Assembly (NCBI GenBank): GCA_900759715.1
Contig: CAAEXF010000016.1
Location: 19,081-83,080, forward strand
Reading direction: 5' to 3'
DNA from: Clostridium_AM sp900759715
GTDB lineage: Bacteria; Bacillota; Clostridia; Clostridiales; Clostridiaceae
DNA length: 64,000 nucleotides
Shown: piece after piece, positions 45,295-53,347 of the stretch
How positions within the stretch are numbered: position 1 is the stretch's first letter
How the letters are laid out: each line of letters begins with the position of its first letter
The notes under the pieces: model-generated
What the model saw: only the letters and a program-made list of their open reading frames with translations
Database searches by the model: none
What the model was told of the DNA's origin: nothing
Program-made: the position numbers and the translations under genes

Positions 45295-45990
45295 ATGATG
45301 AGAAAGAAGATTATTTTAATAATCATACTTACAATAGTAGGAGTTATATTTTCTTCTGTTGATTTTCCAATGGCAAGCAAAAATACTAATCTATTTGAAG
45401 AGTCTTTAATAAAGGTCAACGGCAAAACTGTAGAGTATGGTATAACTTCAAATTTTACAACAGAGGAAAATGGTGAGGAAATCTCAGATTATATATTACG
45501 GAGCCTAAACTTCTATGACGGATGGAATAAAAGCATATTGAAAAACGGAAAGGTTTACTGTGTAGAATTTGAAAAAAATGATGTAAGTGGGTACATAGAA
45601 ACTACTGCATATGAAAATCATAATTTTGTAACAGTAAATATTGTAAAAAAAGATAGTAAAAATGATTTAGAGGATTTAAAAAATAAAATTCACAACTGCC
45701 TTAAGGGTAAGCAAATTCATGCTAAATATTTTCAGTATTTAAAAGCAAAAATTCCCAATGATAACATAGCAGATGCAAATAAAGAAATATTAATGCTTTT
45801 AAAAAAATATAGGGCATCTAACATCAATACTATTGAATTAGAAAATGGATATAGTACAACAGCATATACAAGAAATTATGATTCTACACAAAGTGATGGC
45901 AAACCAATAGATTTTAATTATGCTGTCTGTAAATACTCTTCAGGTAGCTATATAATTATTGGAACACCGGAAATAATTGTAACATATTAG
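45295..45990 (+). CDS. YwmB-family secreted/anchored protein
   Basis: 231 residues from ATG 45295. A basic start and hydrophobic segment (MRKKIILIIILTIVGVIF) suggest a signal anchor; the rest has the YwmB/TATA-box-like fold pattern, and the gene lies directly ahead of murA and spoIID, exactly as Bacillus ywmB does. The function is not known. The start is unclear: a strong AAAGGGGGG stands at 45254-45262, touching a GTG at 45262, while the first ATG comes 33 bp later with only a weak AAGAG before it. Confidence 0.75.
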   Translation: MMRKKIILIIILTIVGVIFSSVDFPMASKNTNLFEESLIKVNGKTVEYGITSNFTTEENGEEISDYILRSLNFYDGWNKSILKNGKVYCVEFEKNDVSGYIETTAYENHNFVTVNIVKKDSKNDLEDLKNKIHNCLKGKQIHAKYFQYLKAKIPNDNIADANKEILMLLKKYRASNINTIELENGYSTTAYTRNYDSTQSDGKPIDFNYAVCKYSSGSYIIIGTPEIIVTY

Positions 45991-46013
45991 CAATTATAGA
46001 ATGGAGGATAGTT

Positions 46014-47273
46014 ATGGATAAGATAATAGTTAGAGGAGGAAAAAGGCTAGAGGGTGAGGTAAACATAAGTACTGCTAAGAATTCTGTATTACCAATTATA
46101 GCAGCTAGTATACTAAGTGGTGATAAGTGTATAATAGAATCAGCTCCAATGCTTGAGGATGTTTTTGTTATTAGTGATGTGCTTAGAACTATTTCAACGA
46201 AAATAGATATAGATAGTAAAACAAACAGAATCTTAATCGATTCATCGAATATTAAAGATTGCGAGGCTTCTAGTGAGCTGGTAAAGAAAATGAGGGCATC
46301 TTTTTTGATTATGGGAGCTATGATTTCGAGGTTTGGTAAATTTAGATTATCGCTTCCAGGAGGTTGTAATATAGGAACTAGGCCTATAGATTTGCACTTA
46401 AAAGGATTCAGTGCATTAGGTGCAGAAGTGAGTGTTGGGCATGGTTATGTTGAAGCTCAAGCTAGAAAACTTATAGGAAACAAAATTTACTTGGATTTTC
46501 CTTCAGTAGGGGCCACTGAGAACATTATGATGGCAGCAGTAATGGCAGAAGGTGAAACTACTATAGAAAACGCCGCTGAGGAGCCAGAAATTGAGGATTT
46601 AGCAAAGTTTTTGAACAGTATGGGAGCAAATATTATTGGAGCAGGATCAGGTACTATCCATATTATTGGAGTAAAAAATTTAAAAGGAACAACACATAAA
46701 CCAATATATGATAGAATAGAAGCTGGAACATTTATGACTGCGGCTGCAATAACTAGAAGTAAAATTAAAATAAATGGGGTAGATGAAGGACATTTAAAGC
46801 CTGTAATTGCTAAGTTAACAGAAGCAGGAGTTAATATTAAAATAGAGGGAAATAGCATGGTAATAGACGGAGATAGGGAGTTGAAGCCGATCGATATTAA
46901 GACCATGCCTTATCCGGGATTTCCAACGGATATGCAGTCACAACTTTCAGGGCTTTTATGTACAGTACATGGAACTAGCATTATAACAGAAACAATTTTT
47001 GAAAATAGATTTATGCATGCGTCAGAAATGAAAAGAATGGGAGCTAATATTAAAATTGATGGTAGAAGTGCCGTCATAGAAGGCGTTGACAGATTAACTG
47101 GTGCAGAAGTTAGAGCAACAGATTTAAGAGCAGGTGCAGCGCTAGTACTTTGTGGATTAGCTGCAGAAGGAGAAACAGAAGTTACAGATATATACCATGT
47201 AGATAGAGGGTATGTTAACATAGAGAAAAAACTGCAGGGGTTAGGTGCTGATATTGAGAGAGCGAAGATGTAA
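46014..47273 (+). CDS. murA: UDP-N-acetylglucosamine 1-carboxyvinyltransferase
   Basis: 419 residues of EPSP-synthase fold. Catalytic Cys118 in SLPGGCNIGTRPIDLHL, the fosfomycin-target residue; RAGAALVLCGLAAEG near 375. It catalyses the first committed step of peptidoglycan synthesis. The early loop reads ISTAKNSVLP rather than the common GAKNAALP, keeping the essential Lys-Asn. Lies 23 bp after ywmB. Terminator follows. Confidence 0.95.
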   Translation: MDKIIVRGGKRLEGEVNISTAKNSVLPIIAASILSGDKCIIESAPMLEDVFVISDVLRTISTKIDIDSKTNRILIDSSNIKDCEASSELVKKMRASFLIMGAMISRFGKFRLSLPGGCNIGTRPIDLHLKGFSALGAEVSVGHGYVEAQARKLIGNKIYLDFPSVGATENIMMAAVMAEGETTIENAAEEPEIEDLAKFLNSMGANIIGAGSGTIHIIGVKNLKGTTHKPIYDRIEAGTFMTAAAITRSKIKINGVDEGHLKPVIAKLTEAGVNIKIEGNSMVIDGDRELKPIDIKTMPYPGFPTDMQSQLSGLLCTVHGTSIITETIFENRFMHASEMKRMGANIKIDGRSAVIEGVDRLTGAEVRATDLRAGAALVLCGLAAEGETEVTDIYHVDRGYVNIEKKLQGLGADIERAKM

Positions 47274-47300
47274 ATCCCCACGGTATTAATATATGAGATA

Positions 47301-47338
47301 AAAGAGAAGATTAGAACAAATATCTTCTCTTTTTTTAT
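47301..47338 (+). terminator. Terminator of murA
   Basis: AAAGAGAAGAT (47301-47311) pairs with ATCTTCTCTTT (47322-47332), then T-run. Confidence 0.92.
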
Positions 47339-47433
47339 TGTAGATATTTAAGAAGATGAAATATAGTAATAATTTTCAAATGTAAGTAATAAAAATATAA
47401 TGTTATATTTTACAAAAGTAAGGAGATACATAT

Positions 47434-48489
47434 ATGAGAAGAGGGATGAGTATTCCAATACATTTGAAAAGATTTTTTTTGCTAATATTAATAAGTACAA
47501 GTTTTATCATAATTCTTTCATTAGCATTAGTGGGATTCGGAGAGGGAAGCAGCAATGTAGTGAAATCTATTATACCTAGGTTTTTAATGAAATCTAATGA
47601 CATAGCATTTAACGAGAATAATGTGGGAGTACCAAAGATAAAGGTATATATAACTAAAGAGAATAGAGTAGTTGAAATGTATCTTGAAGAATATGTTAGA
47701 GGTGTTGTTGCTGCAGAAGTGCCTGTTGAATTTGGAGTTGAGGCACTAAAGGCACAAGCTGTAGCCGCTAGAACCTTTGCACTATCGCATATGGAAGAGT
47801 ATGGAGGTAAAAAATACAAAAGCAATACAGGTGCTAATGTATGCGATACAGTGCAGTGCCAAGTATTTATAAACAAAGATGATAGGTTAAAAACATGGCC
47901 TGAAAGTAAGAGAGAAGAATATTGGAATAAGATAACTGAAGCTGTAAAGGATACTTCAGGAGAGGCTTTGGTATACGATGGAAAGATTATAGATGAGCCT
48001 CTTTTCTTTGCAGTAAGTGGGGGCAAAACAGAAAATGCATTAGATGTTTTTAAAGATAACAAGCCTTATTTAAAAAGTGTAGAAAGCCCTGGAGAAGAAG
48101 CTGCGCCAAAGTTTAAAAGTGTTGTAAAAATGTCTTATTTAGAGTTCATAAAAAAAATTGATGCGGAGTATTCTAACTCTAATATAAATTTATTAAATGT
48201 TAGAAATCAAATAGAAATAAAAAACAGAAACGAAAGTGGATCTGTAAAAGAAATCAGACTCGGTAAAACAACAATATCAGGGGTGAAGTTCAGAACTATT
48301 ATGGGACTAAATTCTACTAACTTTAAAATTAAGTTTAACTCCAGCAATGTGGAGATAAGTTGCACTGGCTATGGACACGGAGTAGGAATGAGTCAGTGGG
48401 GAGCTAATGCAATGGCAAAACAAGGCAAGAGCTATAAAGAAATATTACAGCACTATTATAGCGGTGTGGAAATTACAAAAATGAAATAA
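47434..48489 (+). CDS. spoIID: Stage II sporulation protein D
   Basis: 351 residues. N-terminal anchor (FFLLILISTSFIIILSLAL), then the SpoIID lytic transglycosylase domain with VVAAEVPVEFGVEALKAQAV (about 92-111), ARTFALSHM and the C-terminal GYGHGVGMSQWGANAMAK. In the mother cell membrane it cuts glycan strands during engulfment, with SpoIIM and SpoIIP. AAGGAGATAC ribosome site. Confidence 0.95.
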   Translation: MRRGMSIPIHLKRFFLLILISTSFIIILSLALVGFGEGSSNVVKSIIPRFLMKSNDIAFNENNVGVPKIKVYITKENRVVEMYLEEYVRGVVAAEVPVEFGVEALKAQAVAARTFALSHMEEYGGKKYKSNTGANVCDTVQCQVFINKDDRLKTWPESKREEYWNKITEAVKDTSGEALVYDGKIIDEPLFFAVSGGKTENALDVFKDNKPYLKSVESPGEEAAPKFKSVVKMSYLEFIKKIDAEYSNSNINLLNVRNQIEIKNRNESGSVKEIRLGKTTISGVKFRTIMGLNSTNFKIKFNSSNVEISCTGYGHGVGMSQWGANAMAKQGKSYKEILQHYYSGVEITKMK

Positions 48490-48510
48490 TACTTATAAAT
48501 AATGCTATTA

Positions 48511-48558
48511 AAAAGCAGATTAGAGTTAATAACGATTCTAATCTGTTTTATTTCTTTT
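48511..48558 (+). terminator. Terminator of spoIID
   Basis: AGCAGATTAGA (48514-48524) pairs with TCTAATCTGTT (48536-48546, wobbles), then TTATTTCTTTTT. Confidence 0.82.
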
Positions 48559-48665
48559 TGGATTGAAAAAAATGTAAAAAAATATAGAAAATAATAGAAA
48601 AAAATTTATGAAAAATATGTATTTTTTTCTATTGTCTGGACAAACTACAAAAAGGAGGTGTTCGT

Positions 48666-49388
48666 ATGGATAAAAAATTTTTCAACAAAACATTAAACTT
48701 TTTAAAGAAAGAGGGCTTTTACGTAATACTATTTGTTTGTTTGTGTATTGTCGCTACAGTGGCTGCTTTAACAGCTAGAAATAATAAACATACAGATAAT
48801 ACGCCAGTACAGCAAAGTAATTCAGTACAACAAAAACAAAACAAGGAGACAGCTAAGGCTGGAAATGAGCCTTCTTTAAATTACGATAATGCTCTACAGG
48901 TAAAGAAAGAGACTAAGCCAGAAATAGTTGTACCTAAGAATGATACTAAATCACAAGGAGTTTCCAATTCAGTGAATGTAGCATTCCAAAAACCAGTAGA
49001 AGGAAGTTTAGCAAGAGCTTATTCTGAAGATCCTGTATTCTGGGATTCTACAGGAAGTTATAGACCTAACCTTGGGTATGATATAAAAGCAGAATTAGGA
49101 AAACCGGTTCTTGCTGCTGCTGATGGAAAAGTAGAGCAAGTTAACAGTGCAACACAAGATGGAGTGGAAGTTATCATAAACCATCAAAATGGCATAAAAA
49201 CTGTCTATTCAAATTTAGATCCAAAAGTAAAGGTTACTAAAGGACAGACGGTAACAAAAGGTACAGCTATAGGTGTAGTTGGTAAGAGTACACTAAGAGC
49301 AGCTTATGAAAAATATGGTGATCACTTACACTTTGCAGTTTTAAAAGGAAAAGATTTTGTTGATCCAAGTAAGTATTTAAAGTATTAA
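48666..49388 (+). CDS. spoIIQ: SpoIIQ-like LytM/M23 domain protein with incomplete zinc site
   Basis: 240 residues: a membrane anchor (FYVILFVCLCIVATVAALTA, about 18-37), a Gln/Lys-rich linker, and a C-terminal LytM/M23 domain (about 105-240). The first zinc motif HxxxD reads N135-LGY-D139, so the histidine is Asn; the second motif H220-L-H222 is kept. SpoIIQ on the forespore side binds SpoIIIAH in the engulfment channel. Position between spoIID and spoIIID supports this name. The Bacillus protein also has a degenerate site, while C. difficile SpoIIQ keeps its histidine. Confidence 0.85.
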   Translation: MDKKFFNKTLNFLKKEGFYVILFVCLCIVATVAALTARNNKHTDNTPVQQSNSVQQKQNKETAKAGNEPSLNYDNALQVKKETKPEIVVPKNDTKSQGVSNSVNVAFQKPVEGSLARAYSEDPVFWDSTGSYRPNLGYDIKAELGKPVLAAADGKVEQVNSATQDGVEVIINHQNGIKTVYSNLDPKVKVTKGQTVTKGTAIGVVGKSTLRAAYEKYGDHLHFAVLKGKDFVDPSKYLKY

Positions 49389-49395
49389 TATTCTA

Positions 49396-49427
49396 GCCAT
49401 TTTCCGAGGAGTTTATCGGAAAATGGC
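49396..49427 (+). terminator. Hairpin after spoIIQ
   Basis: GCCATTTTCCGA (49396-49407) and TCGGAAAATGGC (49416-49427) form a perfect 12-bp stem. No T-run follows, so it may be a weak terminator or mRNA 3' stabiliser. Confidence 0.55.
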
Positions 49428-49496
49428 CCATACAATGAATTTAAAAATGTAAATTAGCATATTTATAAATATAGAAGGGCTAAGGAGGTACCACCT

Positions 49497-49751
49497 TTGA
49501 AAGATTACATTGAAGAAAGAGTTTTAGAAGTTGCAAGGTATATTATAGGGTCAAGAGCTACAATAAGAAAAACAGCTAAAGTCTTTGGAGTAAGCAAGAG
49601 TACAATACACAAAGATATGACTGAAAGGTTACCTAAAATAAATCCTCAAATTGCTGAAGAGGCTAAAATTATATTAGATTATAATAAAGCCGAAAGACAT
49701 ATAAGAGGTGGAAAAGCAACTAAAATGAAGTATAAAGCTATTGAAGGTTAA
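49497..49751 (+). CDS. spoIIID: Sporulation transcriptional regulator SpoIIID
   Basis: 84 residues. The helix-turn-helix TIRKTAKVFGVSKSTIHKDM (residues 22-41) and the basic C-terminal tail are those of SpoIIID, a SigE-dependent DNA-binding protein that adjusts the mother-cell regulon and promotes sigK expression. Start TTG at 49497 after AAGGAGGTACC. It is followed by mbl, the same pair as in Bacillus. Confidence 0.96.
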   Translation: MKDYIEERVLEVARYIIGSRATIRKTAKVFGVSKSTIHKDMTERLPKINPQIAEEAKIILDYNKAERHIRGGKATKMKYKAIEG

Positions 49752-49849
49752 AAACATTCCGATTATAATTAATATGAAGATATAATAAAATATACAAATT
49801 TGTCATTAAAATGATAAATTTACGGGGAAGAGTAGGAGTGAATTAAGGA

Positions 49850-50881
49850 ATGTTTTTTAGTATAGGAACCGATATGGGAATTGATTTAGGTACGGCTACG
49901 GTGCTCGTTTATATTAAAGGAAGAGGAGTAATATTAAAAGAACCTTCAGTAGTTGCTATAGATAAAACTAAAAATAAAGTTTTAGCGGTAGGCGAGGAAG
50001 CGTGGCAAATGATAGGTAGAACGCCAGGTAATATCGTGGCGATTCGTCCATTGAGGGATGGGGTTATATCAGATTATGATATAACTGAAAAAATGTTAAA
50101 ATATTTTATAACTAAAGCTTGTGGGAAAAAAAGAATGTCAGCACCAAGAGTAGTAGTTTGTGTTCCTTGTGAAGCTACAGAAGTAGAAAAAAGGGCTGTA
50201 ATTGATGCAGCTAAAAATGCAGGTGCTAAAAAGGTGTTTTTGATAGAAGAGCCTTTGGCAGCTGCGATTGGGGCAGGCCTTGATATAACTAAGGCAAGTG
50301 GAAACATGGTTATAGATATAGGTGGAGGCACGACTGATGTAGCGGTTATTTCTTTAGGTGGAATCGTTGTAAGGGCTTCAATTAAGGTTGCAGGAGACAA
50401 GTTCGATGAGGCTATAATGAGATACATAAGAAAAGAACACAAGCTTATGATTGGAGAAAGAACTGCAGAAGATTTAAAGATAAATATAGGATCTGCATTT
50501 GAGAGAGAAGAAAAAGTTACTATGGAGATAAGAGGAAGAGATTTAATTACTGGACTTCCTAAAAATATAGCTGTATCCTCAGATGAAATGAGGGAAGCAT
50601 TAAGAGAAACTGTAAATGCAATAGCAGAAACAACTCACTCAGTGTTAGAGAAAACTCCTCCAGAATTAGCAGCAGATATAGCTGATAAAGGAATAGTTAT
50701 GACTGGCGGAGGAGCATTATTAAATGGTCTCAGTAGCCTAATACAGGAAGCAACTAAGGTTCCAGTATATGTTGCGGAAGAGGCTGTTTCTTGTGTGGCT
50801 ATAGGAACAGGTAAAGTATTGGAGTACTTAGATAAAATGGAAGTTACCTTTACTGGTGATGACATAACGTTAATAGATTAG
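49850..50881 (+). CDS. mbl: MreB-like rod-shape protein Mbl
   Basis: 343 residues, actin-like. GIDLGTATVLVYIKGRGV (phosphate 1), IEEPLAAAIGAG, VIDIGGGTTDVAVISLGG (phosphate 2) and GIVMTGGGALLNGL (adenosine). Membrane-associated filaments guiding cell wall elongation. Position directly after spoIIID argues for Mbl rather than MreB. AGGAGTGAATTAAGGA precedes the ATG. Confidence 0.92.
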   Translation: MFFSIGTDMGIDLGTATVLVYIKGRGVILKEPSVVAIDKTKNKVLAVGEEAWQMIGRTPGNIVAIRPLRDGVISDYDITEKMLKYFITKACGKKRMSAPRVVVCVPCEATEVEKRAVIDAAKNAGAKKVFLIEEPLAAAIGAGLDITKASGNMVIDIGGGTTDVAVISLGGIVVRASIKVAGDKFDEAIMRYIRKEHKLMIGERTAEDLKINIGSAFEREEKVTMEIRGRDLITGLPKNIAVSSDEMREALRETVNAIAETTHSVLEKTPPELAADIADKGIVMTGGGALLNGLSSLIQEATKVPVYVAEEAVSCVAIGTGKVLEYLDKMEVTFTGDDITLID

Positions 50882-50912
50882 CGAAGAAAATTATTCTAAT
50901 TGAATATAAATA

Positions 50913-50968
50913 AATAGTATAAAATAAAAAGCAAAATCTCTAGATTTTGCTTTTTATTTTATACTATT
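50913..50968. terminator. Bidirectional terminator between mbl and yyaC
   Basis: Perfect 27-bp stem with arms 50913-50939 and 50942-50968, core AAAAAGCAAAATCT, overlapping the end of the convergent yyaC gene. Confidence 0.9.
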
Positions 50969-51495
50969 ATTTCATTGTTATATAGATAATAAGCGTGAAT
51001 TAATGAGTCTTTTACAACCTTTGCCATACTGAAAATCAAACTTAGCCTTATACTAGTACTATTAAATATTTCATCATTATCGTTAGAATCAACTATACCT
51101 ATTATAGAGGTTTCGCCTACATTAGGTAGTGACTTACCGACACCTTTTCCAGGATGAACAGGGTAATCCCTTGCTTGAATCTCTCCTATGCTATCAGAAT
51201 CTCCTAAGCAGGCATCGATACCTATTATATGATCATTAGGATGAAGCTGTTTAATTTCATCTAGTCTTTTATCAATATTTAAAGCATGTATCGGCTCTGA
51301 GATTGTGCCATATACAGGTAATGGAAAGTTAGACTCTTTAAGCAATGTGCCAACTAAAGGGCCAAGGCAGTCTCCTATACATCTATCAGTACCAATACAT
51401 ACTATAATTGTATTCTTATCAATATAATCTTTCAAAAAATAAGCAATATCATAGTATGATAGCGGATTTTTATAGTTAGCTTTCACTCTTTTCAA
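50959..51495 (-). CDS. yyaC: GPR-related spore protease family protein YyaC
   Basis: 178 residues, a Firmicute sporulation protein related to germination protease fold: VCIGTDRCIGDCLGPLVGTLL (about 31-51), VYGTISEPIHALN (about 61), IGIDACLGDSDSIGEI (about 92) and HPGKGVGKSLPNVGETSI. It probably has no SASP-cleaving role of its own; its substrate is not known. Minus-strand TTG at 51493-51495 follows AAGGAGGTG. Converges with mbl. Confidence 0.88.
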   Translation of the reverse strand: MKRVKANYKNPLSYYDIAYFLKDYIDKNTIIVCIGTDRCIGDCLGPLVGTLLKESNFPLPVYGTISEPIHALNIDKRLDEIKQLHPNDHIIGIDACLGDSDSIGEIQARDYPVHPGKGVGKSLPNVGETSIIGIVDSNDNDEIFNSTSIRLSLIFSMAKVVKDSLIHAYYLYNNEIIV

Positions 51496-51609
51496 TAGCT
51501 ACACCTCCTTAGTAATTTATATGAAATTATCTTAAGAAATATTAAGAAAAAGGAATAAAAAAAGAAAAAAAGGAGATAATAATATAGGTGCAAGGAGGGC
51601 GTATATATT

Positions 51610-52320
51610 ATGAAGAAAACAATACTATCTTTTATAGCGATTTTGTGTACGGCTGTTTGTGTTTTAATAATGGTATTTGCAGATAAAATAGGCACAAAGG
51701 GAGAAATATATAAGGATAAAATAGAAGTAATAAATGATAACAATACTTTAAAAGAAAATGCCAACATAAAACAAAGTTCCAACATAAAAAAAGAAGCAAG
51801 TAAAGAAGCAAGTAAAGATGAGAATAAAGATAAAAATGAAATCAATCAAGCAAATTCTCTTGCAGTAACAGACGCTTATAAAAGTTTCAAAATGAATGAG
51901 ATAAGTGAAAAAATGCAACAGGATAAAAAAGTATTTTTTGAAGAAAGTGACAAAGCTGTAGAGGCTAAAAAAGTTGCAGATAAAGAAAGCTCTAAAAAGA
52001 TTAGTTCAGAAGATGCTGTCAGTGAAAATGTAAAAAAAGATTCTGCTAATTATTCTAGTGACAGTACTCCAGTATTTAAGGTTTCTAAGTCGAAAATAAA
52101 GGATAAGCTTACATTGTCAGACAAGGAAAAGCTGTTATCTATAGCAGCAAAGTTGTCAGCTGTAGATTACGAAAAAATCAATACATATCTTCAAAATGGC
52201 AGTGATGAAGATATAAAAAACACTATAAAATTGCTTAAAAGTAGGTTATCTGATAAAGACTATGAAAAGGTTAAATTGGTAGCAGAGAAATTCATTAATA
52301 TGAACGTTGTAGAGCGGTAA
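51610..52320 (+). CDS. Hypothetical secreted or anchored Lys/Ser-rich protein
   Basis: 236 residues, not recognised. A signal peptide or anchor (KKTILSFIAILCTAVCVLIMVF) is followed by a charged low-complexity middle (about 40-155, including KEASKEASKDENKDKNE). A helical C-terminal domain (about 158-232) has LTLSDKEKLLSIAAKLSAVD and LSDKDYEKVKLVAEKF, which look like two turns of one helical repeat. GCAAGGAGGGCG ribosome site. Located between divergent yyaC and the tRNA cluster. A sporulation link is only suggested by the neighbours. Confidence 0.7.
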   Translation: MKKTILSFIAILCTAVCVLIMVFADKIGTKGEIYKDKIEVINDNNTLKENANIKQSSNIKKEASKEASKDENKDKNEINQANSLAVTDAYKSFKMNEISEKMQQDKKVFFEESDKAVEAKKVADKESSKKISSEDAVSENVKKDSANYSSDSTPVFKVSKSKIKDKLTLSDKEKLLSIAAKLSAVDYEKINTYLQNGSDEDIKNTIKLLKSRLSDKDYEKVKLVAEKFINMNVVER

Positions 52321-52462
52321 GAGATAAGAGAGTAAAAAGTAATATTTAATATATATAATCACATAGCTAGAATTTATATTTGAATTATAGAGTAATAAAG
52401 AGAAAAACGTAAAAATATAGAGTATTATGCTTATAGATTGACATAAACAACTATAATTGCGT

Positions 52463-52491
52463 TTGAAAATAACATAATAACAATGTATACT
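52463..52491 (+). promoter_or_regulatory. Sigma-A promoter of the tRNA cluster
   Basis: TTGAAA (52463-52468), 17 nt, TATACT (52486-52491), about 40 bp before the first tRNA. Confidence 0.75.
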
Positions 52492-52531
52492 AATCCATGT
52501 TGAAGCGGTTAAAAACTTCAAGACAAGGTAC

Positions 52532-52607
<76 letters not shown>

Positions 52608-52612
52608 AATAT

Positions 52613-52697
52613 GGAGGAATTCCCGAGCGGCCAAAGGGGGCAGACTGTAAATCTGTTGTCAGTGACTTCGATGGTTCGAATCCATCTTCCTCCACCA
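52613..52697 (+). tRNA. tRNA-Tyr(GTA), copy 1
   Basis: 85-nt cloverleaf with long variable arm: acceptor GGAGGAA/TTCCTCC, anticodon loop CTGTAAA within CAGA/TCTG, encoded CCA. Differs from copy 2 by one base in the D-arm (GAGCGG against GAGTGG). Confidence 0.96.
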
Positions 52698-52703
52698 TAA
52701 TGT

Positions 52704-52779
52704 GGGCGCATAGCTCAGCTGGGAGAGCATCTGCCTTACAAGCAGAGGGTCACAGGTTCGAGCCCTGTTGTGCCCACCA
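52704..52779 (+). tRNA. tRNA-Val(TAC)
   Basis: 76-nt cloverleaf: acceptor GGGCGCA/TGTGCCC, anticodon loop CTTACAA within TCTGC/GCAGA, encoded CCA. Confidence 0.96.
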
Positions 52780-52794
52780 TAAAAATAAATATAC

Positions 52795-52870
<76 letters not shown>

Positions 52871-52875
52871 AATGC

Positions 52876-52960
52876 GGAGGAATTCCCGAGTGGCCAAAGG
52901 GGGCAGACTGTAAATCTGTTGTCAGTGACTTCGATGGTTCGAATCCATCTTCCTCCACCA
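52876..52960 (+). tRNA. tRNA-Tyr(GTA), copy 2
   Basis: Same as the Tyr tRNA at 52613-52697 except one D-arm base. Thr-Tyr pairs are arranged as a duplicated block around the single Val tRNA. Confidence 0.96.
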
Positions 52961-52961
52961 T

Positions 52962-52993
52962 AAATAAAACACTCATAGGAGTGTTTTATTTTT
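52962..52993 (+). terminator. Terminator of the tRNA cluster
   Basis: AAATAAAACACTC (52962-52974), loop ATAG, GAGTGTTTTATTT (52979-52991), then TT. Confidence 0.92.
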
Positions 52994-53120
52994 ATATATT
53001 TTTATGATATAATATAGGTAGTGATGGGATATTTTAACAACATTTATCACATAACATTATTTAAATAATAAGAATACTTCAAATGTCATAAAATATATAA
53101 GCTTTATTATAGATTTTATA

Positions 53121-53149
53121 TTGACAGCATGTTCTAACTATGTTAATAT
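53121..53149 (+). promoter_or_regulatory. Sigma-A promoter of metK leader
   Basis: TTGACA (53121-53126), 17 nt, TAATAT (53144-53149) preceded by TG; the predicted start is about 20 bp before the riboswitch. Confidence 0.82.
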
Positions 53150-53176
53150 CATAAACGAATATAATTAAATACATAA

Positions 53177-53278
53177 ACTCTTATCAAGAGAGGTGGAGGG
53201 AAAGGGCCCGATGAAACCCGGCAACCGGCTTATAGCTAAGGTGCCAATTCCTGCAGTATGAGTCTGCGAGATAAGAGA
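53177..53278 (+). ncRNA. SAM-I (S-box) riboswitch
   Basis: Outer helix CTCTTATC/GATAAGAG, then AAGAGAGGTGGAGGGA, GGCCCGATGAAACCCGGCAA, CCGGCTTATAGCTAAGGTGCC, the conserved order of S-box elements. Binds S-adenosylmethionine. Followed by an intrinsic terminator, so high SAM should stop metK transcription. Confidence 0.97.
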
Positions 53279-53293
53279 GTAGTTAAGTAATTT

Positions 53294-53328
53294 AACCTCT
53301 TCTTATTGAAGAGGTTTTATTTTTTTAT
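53294..53328 (+). terminator. Riboswitch-controlled terminator in the metK leader
   Basis: AACCTCTTC (53294-53302) pairs with GAAGAGGTT (53308-53316), then TTATTTTTTT. Lies between the SAM aptamer and metK. Confidence 0.92.
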
Positions 53329-53347
53329 AAAACGGAGGGATAAGATT

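Noticed and set aside
46487..47281. Two open frames on the minus strand opposite murA
   Set aside because: They mirror murA, lack family motifs and ribosome sites, and overlap the catalytic region of a real gene.
53306..53347. Longer metK start at 53306
   Set aside because: It lies inside the riboswitch terminator hairpin; ATG 53348 has a good ribosome site and the canonical N-terminus.
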